DNA of 64,000 nucleotides, taken from NCBI GenBank assembly GCA_017307065.1, contig JAFKGL010000012.1, forward strand, positions 88,852 to 152,851, given 5' to 3'. The DNA is from Candidatus Paracaedimonas acanthamoebae (GTDB lineage Bacteria > Pseudomonadota > Alphaproteobacteria > Caedimonadales > Caedimonadaceae). Shown here piece by piece: positions 41,046 to 49,183 of this stretch; positions within the stretch are counted from its first letter, which is position 1, and the number at the start of each line of letters is the position of its first letter. The notes beneath the pieces were generated by a model. It had not been told where the DNA came from. It ran no database searches and saw only the letters and a program-made list of their open reading frames with translations. The position numbers and the translations under genes are program-made.

Positions 41046-42077
41046 TTATTTTTTCTGAGCTATAATCATGTGTTTTTCACCAGAAGAATATATAGTTTGG
41101 CAGTTTGTAAACCCAACGGCTTTTAACCAATCCATATATTCAGAAGTTGTTCTGTGGGAACCATGCATTTCAAGTAGCATAGTTAGATTCAACATAGCGG
41201 TAAGATATGGTCCTGTTTTATCTTCATTAAAAAATTTCTCTAAAATAACAATCAACCCTTTTGATGGAAGAGAATCATAAATTTTTTGTATTAATGAAAG
41301 GCAGTCTTGTTCTGGCCAATCTGATAAAACATAACCAATTGAATACATGTCTCCTGTCGGCAAATTATCTTTAAACATATCGCCTGGATGAAAATTTATC
41401 CGATCCAGCATATTGTGTTCATGAAACTTTTTCTCTGCATAAGGTTTAATATCTACGCAGTCCATAATTATTGCATTCAAATCTTTATTTGCATGAAGTG
41501 CCGCAATAGAAAAAGACCCAGTTGCTCCTCCCAAATCAATAAGATTTTTATAGTTATCAAAAGTAAATTTTTCACATAATTCAACAGAATCTCTGTAACC
41601 AGAAGCCCACATAGTTTCTAAAAATTCTCTTGTAGATGTATCGTTTAGATAGATAAAATCAGCATAAACATTCACTAACGCGCTATTAGAAGACTCCTGT
41701 TTATCTATTTTATCCCATTGAGGCTTGTTTTCCTCTAAGGCTGTTTTTAAGTGGTCAAAAATTTTATAAGATGTTTTCCAATAATGAGAAAATTTTTCAC
41801 CACAATATTGATCGCTTTTTCGAGAAAGAAATGGGGTCCATTCAGATTTTAACTGATAGTTTTGATTCCTTTTTTCTAATAAATTAATACAAGTTGCAAC
41901 GATTAATAAGCGCTCTAATGACGAGGAAGGTAAATTAAGAGCACGGCTAATGTTTTCACAATTTGATGGTCCTTTTTCTTCCAAGTAATCAAACAATTTT
42001 ATTTTATCTCCTACGAATAATGTTTGACTCTCAATAAAACCAAACATCATTCTCTCAAGGGTATCAGGCATTTTCAT
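41046..42077 (-). CDS. O-methyltransferase-family (Methyltransf_2) protein with altered catalytic position
   Basis: The 343-residue product has the two-part layout of small-molecule O-methyltransferases. A winged-helix dimerisation domain spans about 10-95 (LFDYLEEKGPSNCENISRAL) and a SAM domain has LIDLGGATGSFSIAAL near 179-194 and NFHPGDMFKDNLP. In this family the catalytic base is usually the His of a VLHDW motif. Here the motif reads VLSDWPEQDC with Ser at about 252. It may therefore be inactive in O-methylation or perform other chemistry, as some non-methylating members do. It starts 9 bp after the stop of the VOC-PLP fusion gene. The substrate is probably an aromatic or keto compound, by family. 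Confidence 0.82.
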   Translation of the reverse strand: MKMPDTLERMMFGFIESQTLFVGDKIKLFDYLEEKGPSNCENISRALNLPSSSLERLLIVATCINLLEKRNQNYQLKSEWTPFLSRKSDQYCGEKFSHYWKTSYKIFDHLKTALEENKPQWDKIDKQESSNSALVNVYADFIYLNDTSTREFLETMWASGYRDSVELCEKFTFDNYKNLIDLGGATGSFSIAALHANKDLNAIIMDCVDIKPYAEKKFHEHNMLDRINFHPGDMFKDNLPTGDMYSIGYVLSDWPEQDCLSLIQKIYDSLPSKGLIVILEKFFNEDKTGPYLTAMLNLTMLLEMHGSHRTTSEYMDWLKAVGFTNCQTIYSSGEKHMIIAQKK

Positions 42078-42086
42078 GATAATTAT

Positions 42087-43844
42087 TCAATTCCAATTAT
42101 TGGCTGAACAAGTTTTCCAAACATGTTCAACGAGATCTTTGCGAACGCCATATATTTCTTTATGTAAGAACCCCATGGCATCTGTATATCCTGGAATAAG
42201 GACTATTTTTTCTCCGCGTTCAACATTTGCTTGCCCCTTAACAATTTCACTTGCCGTAGATTTAGCTAAATCAATTCCTTCAAATCTCGCATGCTCTGCG
42301 CTTAATCCAACAACAACGAGATCTTTGCGATCTCTAGGTTCTGGTAAACCTCCGAAAGGGTGCCAACCAATAGCTTTAAAACCCGCATTCGTGACAGCCC
42401 GACTTTTATCATTTGGAACGCTAATAACCTGACTTAAGACTAAGGCACCAATTTTATGCCCATGGTCTCCCAAGTTGGCTTTCCGCGAATAAAGTAAATC
42501 GCAAATAGCACCACCGCCTGCTTGTATTTCTGTTAAAATATTAGCATTTAGACAATCGATATAATTACAACTTCCTCCTCCACTGACCACTTTTACGTCT
42601 ATTCCTTTAGCTTCAATAGCTGCTTTTGCATCGGCAAGTATCTTATGAGAAATTAGTGTTTGTTGTGTTTTTTCTTCTGGTGGTAGTATCGGGGTGTGGC
42701 CTTCATAACCCGTAATACCAGAGAAAATTATTGAGCCTGTTGTTGTTTCGATCTCTTTAGCAATTTGGGCTATTTCTACGGCATCTACAACACTTGCGCC
42801 ACACCTATTATGGTTGATATTTAGTTCTACTAATACCTCTATAGGGCTTGTAATTTCCCAACGTTCAACAGCTGCAGCTAAATCCCTTAAATAGTCAACA
42901 CTATCAACGGCAACTCGTAAGTGCTTAATTTTCTTTGCAAGTAAAGAGAGTCTTTCTAGTTCTTCTTTCGTAAATAATATGTTTGCTAGATATATATTTT
43001 GAATACCATGATCTGCAAAGAATTCTGCTTCTGATAGTGTAAGCAGAACAACACCATTTGCACCTTTATCTATCATATATTGTGCAAGTTCTGGACATTT
43101 ATGAGCTTTTGCAGGAACTCTCCATTCGACACCTTTATTTATTATTCGAGAGACCATCAGGTCAACGTTGTGATCAACCGCATCCAAATCAATCAAGAAA
43201 GCAGGAGTTGGGAGGTTATTTATAGATTGTCCAATATATTTATTCTGTTCAAATGTCTGTTGAGCTTTAATAACTTTTCCTGTTTCTTTTGATTGACTCC
43301 AAGATGTCAATTCTATCCACATTCCCCAAGGAGAGACGATAAAAGTAGAAGTACAAACTTCACCACGCAAAGGAAAATTCATCGGTGGATCTTGGATAAA
43401 GCGCGTTCCTTTCCACTTAGGAATTACTTTTTCTTTGATATGTTTAACGACTTGATCCATATCTTTTACAGTAAAAGATATATAGCTATTACCAAGGTCA
43501 CTAAATTTGTGCCAACCATTTTCACCTTGTAGAGTGAGTTGATCAGGTGATTTCCATTCAAATAGTTCAATATATTGTGTCAAATGATGTTCGCCGCATT
43601 TTAACATAATAACATGAGATAAATAGGATTCTGGGTGTACTCCAAACAGAGTTGACCATCCTCGCTCTCCTGCCGTTGGCTGTGGCTCTCTTTTAACCTC
43701 CCAATCAAAGTCTGCATCGAAAACTTCCATTAAAAAATCTGCAGCTTCTTGAGCATTTGGAACAACAATTCCCACGTGATCTAAACCCATATTCGTTGGG
43801 ATACCTTTTCCTAGGGGAATATTATCGTAATTAATTTTCTTCAT
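42087..43844 (-). CDS. Fusion of a VOC/HPPD-like dioxygenase domain with a D-serine dehydratase/D-threonine aldolase-like PLP domain
   Basis: The 585-residue product (ATG 43844, with AAAAGGAAAA upstream) has two unrelated enzymes in one chain. Residues about 19-185 are a VOC fold (MGLDHVGIVVPNAQEAADFL, QYIELFEW, WIELTSW). Possible metal ligands are H23, E93 and E178; the usual fourth or second His is Tyr at about 121. Residues about 210-580 are a fold-III PLP enzyme of the DSD1/D-threonine aldolase type (TPAFLIDLDAVDHN), with the PLP lysine in VPAKAHK at about 246, SGGGSCNY and GLSAEHARFE. The C-terminal His/Cys metal pair of typical D-serine dehydratases appears as GYTDA, so metal binding may differ. 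It overlaps the upstream cupin gene by 14 bp. Substrate unknown. Confidence 0.85.
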   Translation of the reverse strand: MKKINYDNIPLGKGIPTNMGLDHVGIVVPNAQEAADFLMEVFDADFDWEVKREPQPTAGERGWSTLFGVHPESYLSHVIMLKCGEHHLTQYIELFEWKSPDQLTLQGENGWHKFSDLGNSYISFTVKDMDQVVKHIKEKVIPKWKGTRFIQDPPMNFPLRGEVCTSTFIVSPWGMWIELTSWSQSKETGKVIKAQQTFEQNKYIGQSINNLPTPAFLIDLDAVDHNVDLMVSRIINKGVEWRVPAKAHKCPELAQYMIDKGANGVVLLTLSEAEFFADHGIQNIYLANILFTKEELERLSLLAKKIKHLRVAVDSVDYLRDLAAAVERWEITSPIEVLVELNINHNRCGASVVDAVEIAQIAKEIETTTGSIIFSGITGYEGHTPILPPEEKTQQTLISHKILADAKAAIEAKGIDVKVVSGGGSCNYIDCLNANILTEIQAGGGAICDLLYSRKANLGDHGHKIGALVLSQVISVPNDKSRAVTNAGFKAIGWHPFGGLPEPRDRKDLVVVGLSAEHARFEGIDLAKSTASEIVKGQANVERGEKIVLIPGYTDAMGFLHKEIYGVRKDLVEHVWKTCSANNWN

Positions 43845-44319
43845 AACTATTTTCCTTTTCATAATGTATATCAATATGTTTGTTTTGAGGATCAATGATG
43901 GGGGGGCTTTGAATACTTAAAAAGAGGGTACGTGTTTTTGTCTGAAAACCATGCATAATTCCTGCAGGAATTAGGATACGTTTACCAGGGTTATATATAA
44001 TGTGTTTTTCATTTAGAATAAATTCACCAGAACCAAGGATGATATAAATAGTTGCCGTACTATTTTTGTGATAATGGGGGCGGTAATTTGCATTGGGTTG
44101 TAATTCCACAAGCTCTAAATTTTCTGCAATTTTTTGATCTGAGGAAGAAAATATACCTAATTGATATAAGTCAAAAATTTCTTTTTTGCTTGTTATACGC
44201 TGATGAGGGATACCGTTAAAAATGTGATATCTTTGTATATCATTGTTGATTTTAAGATAGTTTCTTGCTCTCGTTGAAATTTTTATAAAAAGATTATGTA
44301 AGTTAGATTTATTTTCCAT
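43831..44319 (-). CDS. Cupin-domain protein
   Basis: The 162-residue product has one cupin barrel at about 65-135. Motif 1 is represented by RPHYHKNSTATIYIILGSGE (H82, H84; the usual Glu is Thr) and motif 2 by PAGIMHGF (H123). This resembles small mannose-6-phosphate-isomerase-like cupins. With three His it can probably still hold a metal. Roles range from isomerase to oxygenase to sensing. It sits 13 bp after the dehydrogenase gene and overlaps the fusion gene by 14 bp, so all three are translationally linked. Confidence 0.8.
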   Translation of the reverse strand: MENKSNLHNLFIKISTRARNYLKINNDIQRYHIFNGIPHQRITSKKEIFDLYQLGIFSSSDQKIAENLELVELQPNANYRPHYHKNSTATIYIILGSGEFILNEKHIIYNPGKRILIPAGIMHGFQTKTRTLFLSIQSPPIIDPQNKHIDIHYEKENSYEEN

Positions 44320-44332
44320 TTTACTTCCTTGT

Positions 44333-45580
44333 TCATGCGACTTTATTTATTTTTTGTTTATCTTCATCAAGGAATCTTTGACTAAGATAACAGCACGCTT
44401 CATAGATATTTAATTTATGTAGATGAGACAGATTTTTTGCAGCAGCTAGAAAACTAATGATTCTATTGGAAATTCTTCTTTTAATAAAATCTTTCCACTC
44501 AATAAGAGGAGATTGATATTTTAATGCTTCTAGGAATAAAAGCGCACTACCTGAGTTGGTAAGCCACTCTGGAAAAACAGTTATATTATTTTTAAAAGCT
44601 TTAGTAATAAGTTGTTTTTCTTCAAATACATTATTGGCACCCGATATAATTAAAGGACTATTTAATGAGGAATGAACGAACGTATGAGAAATTAAAGCAT
44701 TTAAAATTTTTTTTGTTATAGAGTAGCGTACAGCGCAAGGACAAAATATATCTCCTTGCGTATGGTTAAGAAATTTTAGCAAAAAATCTTCGGAAGTTTC
44801 TTCGGGTTTACGCTCAGTGAAAGAGAAATTTCTATTTGATTTGAATGCGTGAGTGTCAAAAATTTCCAAAGATAATAAAGGAGCTATATGAATGCCTTGA
44901 GGATTATAAATAAACCAATCTCGTTCACAAATACCCACGATTTCATACGTAGATTGTATCCAATAGCAAAATGCTTTTGCAACTTTTCCAAATCCTTGGA
45001 TAATAATTTTAGGCTTAGGATTTGTTTTTTTTATCTCTGTTTCTAAAATTTTAAAGAGGCTATATCCTGTTATAACTTGTTCTATTGTAAAAAGTTCATT
45101 TTCAGGGAAAAATAGGCGTTGATGGAATTTTTCAAGGTCAATTTTAATCCCTTCATTTTTCTCAAGCATATTCGCTAAACATATAAACGGAGATTTTAAA
45201 TCTGTTACTTCTTCGAGATGGGTTGAGATGTCTTTTGTGGTTGTGTTAAGGTCTCCACCCGTACACCACTCATTTTTTATAATTTCGCTATTATCCTGTA
45301 AAAAACGCTTTAATACAGAAGATGCTTCAGGATGAAAAGGATCAAATTTGATACCTCCTTTTCCACCTCCAAATATAGAAGATTGTAATGAATTTTTTAA
45401 ACTCATTGTATATGCGAGGTCTTTAACTTCTTGCAAAGAAGCAGAATGGTGCATGAATAAACCACCTCCTGCAACTCCATTGACTAAATTATGAATAACA
45501 ATCCAACCAATTGCTCCTGTATTTTGTTTGTCTTGCCAAATAATAATCTTTTGTGGTTTATTAATTACAGGATTATACAT
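44333..45580 (-). CDS. Glu/Leu/Phe/Val dehydrogenase-family amino-acid dehydrogenase homologue
   Basis: The 415-residue product has the two domains of the amino-acid dehydrogenase family. In the catalytic domain, NGVAGGGLFMH (34-44), the lysine in MSLKNS (K62), and GGGKGG (71-76) with the catalytic lysine K74 are kept; the Asp region reads TGGDLNTTT. The NAD(P)-binding domain begins near 185 with IIQGFGKVAKAF. Such enzymes interconvert an L-amino acid and its 2-oxo acid with NAD(P). It is the first gene of the divergent cluster, with AAGGAT before the ATG, so it likely supplies or consumes a keto acid for the VOC domain. It is longer than leucine dehydrogenase (about 365) and diverged; specificity cannot be read. 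Confidence 0.82.
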   Translation of the reverse strand: MYNPVINKPQKIIIWQDKQNTGAIGWIVIHNLVNGVAGGGLFMHHSASLQEVKDLAYTMSLKNSLQSSIFGGGKGGIKFDPFHPEASSVLKRFLQDNSEIIKNEWCTGGDLNTTTKDISTHLEEVTDLKSPFICLANMLEKNEGIKIDLEKFHQRLFFPENELFTIEQVITGYSLFKILETEIKKTNPKPKIIIQGFGKVAKAFCYWIQSTYEIVGICERDWFIYNPQGIHIAPLLSLEIFDTHAFKSNRNFSFTERKPEETSEDFLLKFLNHTQGDIFCPCAVRYSITKKILNALISHTFVHSSLNSPLIISGANNVFEEKQLITKAFKNNITVFPEWLTNSGSALLFLEALKYQSPLIEWKDFIKRRISNRIISFLAAAKNLSHLHKLNIYEACCYLSQRFLDEDKQKINKVA

Positions 45581-45612
45581 GTTAAATATCCTTTTTTATT
45601 AACGATTAAAAA

Positions 45613-45656
45613 TAACCTAAATAAAAATCATAAATATAAAAAACGAATTTAGGTTA
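45613..45656. promoter_or_regulatory. Perfect inverted repeat, candidate LysR operator
   Basis: TAACCTAAAT (45613-45622) and ATTTAGGTTA (45647-45656) are exact reverse complements separated by 24 bp, with centres 34 bp apart. They lie in the 90-bp space between the LysR gene and the dehydrogenase gene. The spacing of roughly three helical turns puts both arms on one DNA face, as expected for a tetrameric LysR protein. Confidence 0.6.
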
Positions 45657-45670
45657 ACATTTGTGTACTT

Positions 45671-46558
45671 ATGGACAGCAATCGACTTAGATATTTCCTC
45701 GTAGTTGCCGAGATAGAGAATATTAGAAAAGCAGCAGATGCTTTACGCATTACTCCCAGTGCACTTTCTAAAGCTCTTAAGCAATTAGAATATGAAATAG
45801 GGACTACTTTACTTGTACCGACAGGGCGAGGAATTTCTATTACTGAAAGCGGGCGAGAGCTTGTTAGAAGAGCTCGCCCCCTTATGGAAGATTGGGAAAA
45901 ATTAAGACATGAGCTAAGAGAGAAAAAGAAGAATAATGCTTCAATTATTAAGCCTCTACGGATTGGTTCTTTTGAAATTTTTTCTACTCATTTTCTTGGA
46001 TCTCTAATAAATTCTCTCTCTCATATAAATGAACTAATGTTGCAAGAAATAATCCCAAGCGAAATAGAAAAAAGCCTTTTGGATTATCGAATTGACTATG
46101 GAATCACGAATCTCCCTATTCCAATGGCAGGGATCATTCATCATCGGATAACTTCTTATGAACTAAAAATTTATGGACGAGTAGATATTTTTGGAGAAGT
46201 TGCGTTTTCAGATCTTCCTTTTGTGGCTCCTATAATTTCTATTATTGATTCTCCAAATAGCATAAAAACATTGGATGGCTGGCCTGATGAACAAATTGAA
46301 CGTTCTGTGAAGTATAAAGTAGATATGCTAGAGTCTGCTTTAGAGCTATGCCGCCAAGGGAAAGCCGTTGCTTATTTACCTACTTTTATCGTAAAACTAC
46401 ATAATAATACTGTAAAATCTTCTTATAATCTTCAAGTAATTTCTTCCCCAAATGGGAATTTATCTAAAAAACTAGGCATCTATCTTGCTAAAAGAAAAGG
46501 CGATCCAAATGATCGTCTATCAACCGAAATCATGGATGCGATCACTCAATTAGCTTAG
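45671..46558 (+). CDS. LysR-family transcriptional regulator
   Basis: The 295-residue product has the N-terminal winged helix-turn-helix (SNRLRYFLVVAEIENIRKAA, then ITPSALSKALKQLEYEIGTTLL, about 3-52) and a C-terminal effector domain from about 95. It is transcribed away from the minus-strand cluster, the classic arrangement for a LysR protein that controls its neighbour in response to a pathway compound. An inverted repeat between the two starts is the likely target. The ATG at 45671 fits family N-termini; no strong ribosome site is seen, which agrees with low autoregulated expression. Confidence 0.92.
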   Translation: MDSNRLRYFLVVAEIENIRKAADALRITPSALSKALKQLEYEIGTTLLVPTGRGISITESGRELVRRARPLMEDWEKLRHELREKKKNNASIIKPLRIGSFEIFSTHFLGSLINSLSHINELMLQEIIPSEIEKSLLDYRIDYGITNLPIPMAGIIHHRITSYELKIYGRVDIFGEVAFSDLPFVAPIISIIDSPNSIKTLDGWPDEQIERSVKYKVDMLESALELCRQGKAVAYLPTFIVKLHNNTVKSSYNLQVISSPNGNLSKKLGIYLAKRKGDPNDRLSTEIMDAITQLA

Positions 46559-46635
46559 CAAAGTTGCTTGCACAAGCTTTATTACAGTAATTATATAATT
46601 CCAAGACAGCTATAATCGCAAAAATTATGACTTGA

Positions 46636-47430
46636 TTAATTGGAAAGCGTAAAAATTTCATATCCTGTTGCTGTCACGCCAATCGAATGCTCGAATTGGG
46701 CTGAGAGAGATTTATCTCGTGTCACAGCTGTCCAGCCATCACTTAAAATTTTTACACCATAATGACCAGCATTAATCATTGGTTCTATAGTGAAAAACAT
46801 ACCTTCCTGAAGAACTAAACCTTCTCCTGGGGAACCAAAATGAAGAACCTCAGGTGCGGTATGAAAGACACGACCTAAACCATGTCCGCAAAAATCCCGT
46901 ACAACAGAAAAGCGGTTTGATTCTGCAATTTTTTGAATCGTATAGCCAATATCTCCTAAGGTTATACCTGGTTTTACAATACTGATTGCTTGTGAAAAGG
47001 CCTCATAAGTTACGTCAATTAATCTCTTGGCAAGAATGCTAGTTTTTCCGACAGAAAACATTCGCGAAGTATCCCCATACCAGCCATCAACAATTGGGGT
47101 CACATCGATATTAACGATATCGCCTTCTTTGAGAATTTTTTCATGACTTGGAATTCCATGACAGACGACATGGTTAACAGAAGTGCAGCAGGATTTTGTA
47201 TACCCTTTGTATCCTAAGGTTGCAGGAATTGCACCATGGTTAACCATGAAATCATGACAAAGTTGATCTATTTTTCCAGTCGAAATGCCTGGTTCAATAT
47301 AGGGGGCAATAAAGTCAAGTGTGCGAGATGCTAGCCGTCCAGCTTTTCGCATACCTTCAAAATCTTCTTTACTATGAAGGGGGATTTTTTGTCCTTGGTA
47401 AGTAACAAAATTTTGGGGAGAAGTTGTCAT
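46636..47430 (-). CDS. map: Type I methionine aminopeptidase
   Basis: MetAP removes the initiator methionine from nascent proteins. The 264-residue product has the pita-bread fold with HGIPSHEKILKEGDIVNIDV, DGWYGDTSRMFSVG (metal Asp), FCGHGLGRVFH (metal His), FTIEPMI and QFEHSIGVT (metal Glu residues). It lies 5 bp after sfsA on the same strand, an arrangement common in alphaproteobacteria. Confidence 0.96.
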   Translation of the reverse strand: MTTSPQNFVTYQGQKIPLHSKEDFEGMRKAGRLASRTLDFIAPYIEPGISTGKIDQLCHDFMVNHGAIPATLGYKGYTKSCCTSVNHVVCHGIPSHEKILKEGDIVNIDVTPIVDGWYGDTSRMFSVGKTSILAKRLIDVTYEAFSQAISIVKPGITLGDIGYTIQKIAESNRFSVVRDFCGHGLGRVFHTAPEVLHFGSPGEGLVLQEGMFFTIEPMINAGHYGVKILSDGWTAVTRDKSLSAQFEHSIGVTATGYEIFTLSN

Positions 47431-47435
47431 TAACG

Positions 47436-48137
47436 TTATAATTCCACTGTAATAGGTTGGTTTAAAATAATTTCTTCAGGTGTAACTCGACAATTATAAC
47501 ATAAAGTTTCTACACCTTGCAGCATCGCATTATAAGCTGTTATTGCATAGAGAGGGTCGATGATTTTTGCGGGCTTGAAGCGTGTGCAATCTTCTCTTTG
47601 AACTACATATAATACAATGGCTCTCGCCCCTTGCTTTTTCATAGCTTCTAATTCTTTTAAATGCTTAGTCCCTCGCAGAGTGACAGAATCGGGGAATTGA
47701 ACATAATCATCACGTTTAAGATGAACATTTTTCACTTCAAGGTAACATGGGGGAAGATTTGGGCCCTCAAGAATAAAATCAATACGGCTATTTGTGCCGT
47801 ATTTTACTTCTCTTCGCCACGTTGTATAAGAAGAAAATTCTGGAATCTTCTTTTCTTTAAGGGCTTCTTCAACAATATTATTGGGGTGCATGGTATTGAC
47901 GCCAATAAGAACATCATTATGTTTTACTAATTCCCAAGTATATTTTAATTTGCGCGGACTTTCTGGTGGATAGCTGGTAAGCCATATGGAAAGGCCAGGG
48001 CTTGCAACATCTAGCATCGCCCCTGGGTTTGGGCAGTGAGCTGTAACCTCTTGGCCTCCTGCGAGACGAACATCCGCAAGAAAGCGCTTATAACGCTTCA
48101 ATAATATACCTTCAAGAAGTGTCGTACTAAATTTCAT
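47436..48137 (-). CDS. sfsA: SfsA family DNA/RNA nuclease-fold protein
   Basis: SfsA was named for sugar-fermentation stimulation in E. coli and has an OB-like domain plus a restriction-endonuclease-like fold. The 233-residue product has RYKRFLADVRLAGG, AHCPNPGAMLDV, SRIDFILEG, CYLEVKNVHLKRDD and FPDSVTLRGTKHLKEL. The last two segments form the PD-(D/E)XK-like core. It precedes map by 5 bp. The molecular role is not settled. Confidence 0.93.
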   Translation of the reverse strand: MKFSTTLLEGILLKRYKRFLADVRLAGGQEVTAHCPNPGAMLDVASPGLSIWLTSYPPESPRKLKYTWELVKHNDVLIGVNTMHPNNIVEEALKEKKIPEFSSYTTWRREVKYGTNSRIDFILEGPNLPPCYLEVKNVHLKRDDYVQFPDSVTLRGTKHLKELEAMKKQGARAIVLYVVQREDCTRFKPAKIIDPLYAITAYNAMLQGVETLCYNCRVTPEEIILNQPITVEL

Positions 48138-48366
48138 CTATACCTTTAATTTTATCTTCCTTTTCTTATCATAGCTCAACAACTTCGAGAAGGATAAAAC
48201 CAAGAAATATAGAAAAACTATGATGTTGCTAGAATGACTTAAAAAGACTTACTTATTTTGGAAAAATAGAAAACACTAAAAAAGAAGAAAGTAGCTAAAG
48301 AACAGCTTGCAAAAAGCTTAAAATAGCCTAATATGCAGATAGTTTGTGCCAAATCGAGGAAATAAT

Positions 48367-49161
48367 ATGCTTTACGATCTCCTTTATAACGTTTTTAGCT
48401 ATATCATCAATTTTGATGTTATTCTTTTTGTGCTTATTATGTTGGGGGTTAATTTATTAGCAACTCGATGGAGTTCCTGGGGGCGGCGCATTTTATTTGT
48501 CACAGAATTTGTCTTGGTTATTATGGTTTTTCTGCCTTTCGGTCAATGGTCTGCAACATTTTTAGAAAATCGCTTTCAACAACCTTCTCAAATTTCAGCA
48601 GACGCAAAAGGCTTAATTTTGCTTGGTGGAAGTTTAGATATGCCAGTTTCAAATGCGAGAAATATGGCCTCTTACAACCAAGCTGGTGGTCGTATGATTC
48701 AATTTATTGAATTAGCCTTGCAGTATCCTCATCTTCCTCTTTTATTCAGTGGAGGAGGACATCAATTAGTTGGGAAAGAAACTGAGGCTTCATTTGCAAA
48801 AGAAGCATTTGAACGCTTAGGGGTTGATATGAGAAGAGTTACTCTTGAAGATAAGTCGAAAAATACAATTGAAAATGCCCAATTTTCCCATGAAATTATT
48901 AAGCCAAATCCGGAAGATAAGTGGGTTTTGGTGACATCTGCAATTCATATGCCGCGTGCTGTTGCTTTATTTAAGAAAGCAGGCTGGAACGTTATTCCTT
49001 ATCCTGTAGATTATCATACAAGAGGCGATTATAGCTGGTCTTTTAACCTTAGCATTTATCGTGGTTTTCATGCTTGGTGGAATAGTATGAGAGAGTGGGC
49101 AGGTCTCGTCACCGGCTATCTTTTTGGTTATACAAATGAATTCTTACCTAAGCCTGAGTAA
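48367..49161 (+). CDS. YdcF-like (DUF218) membrane protein
   Basis: The product of about 264 residues has two N-terminal transmembrane helices (about 12-30 and 38-60). A DUF218 domain follows with LILLGGSLD, LPLLFSGGG, ESSSK-type EDKSKNTIENA, and VTSAIHMPRAVALFKKAGW. The family includes SanA, ElyC and YdcF, linked to envelope integrity and lipid-carrier metabolism. I chose ATG at 48367 with GAGGAAATAA upstream; a GTG at 48346 is in frame. rlpA and dacC downstream support an envelope role. Confidence 0.88.
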   Translation: MLYDLLYNVFSYIINFDVILFVLIMLGVNLLATRWSSWGRRILFVTEFVLVIMVFLPFGQWSATFLENRFQQPSQISADAKGLILLGGSLDMPVSNARNMASYNQAGGRMIQFIELALQYPHLPLLFSGGGHQLVGKETEASFAKEAFERLGVDMRRVTLEDKSKNTIENAQFSHEIIKPNPEDKWVLVTSAIHMPRAVALFKKAGWNVIPYPVDYHTRGDYSWSFNLSIYRGFHAWWNSMREWAGLVTGYLFGYTNEFLPKPE

Positions 49162-49183
49162 TTTTTATTAGACGGTATAGGTA

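Noticed and set aside
38341..45580. Considered as a defence system or prophage piece
   Set aside because: No nuclease, integrase, phage structural or toxin-antitoxin genes; the contents are metabolic enzymes with a LysR regulator.
46559..46635. Possible terminator between the LysR gene and map
   Set aside because: GCTTG/CAAGC has only a 2-base loop and no T-run; too weak to annotate.
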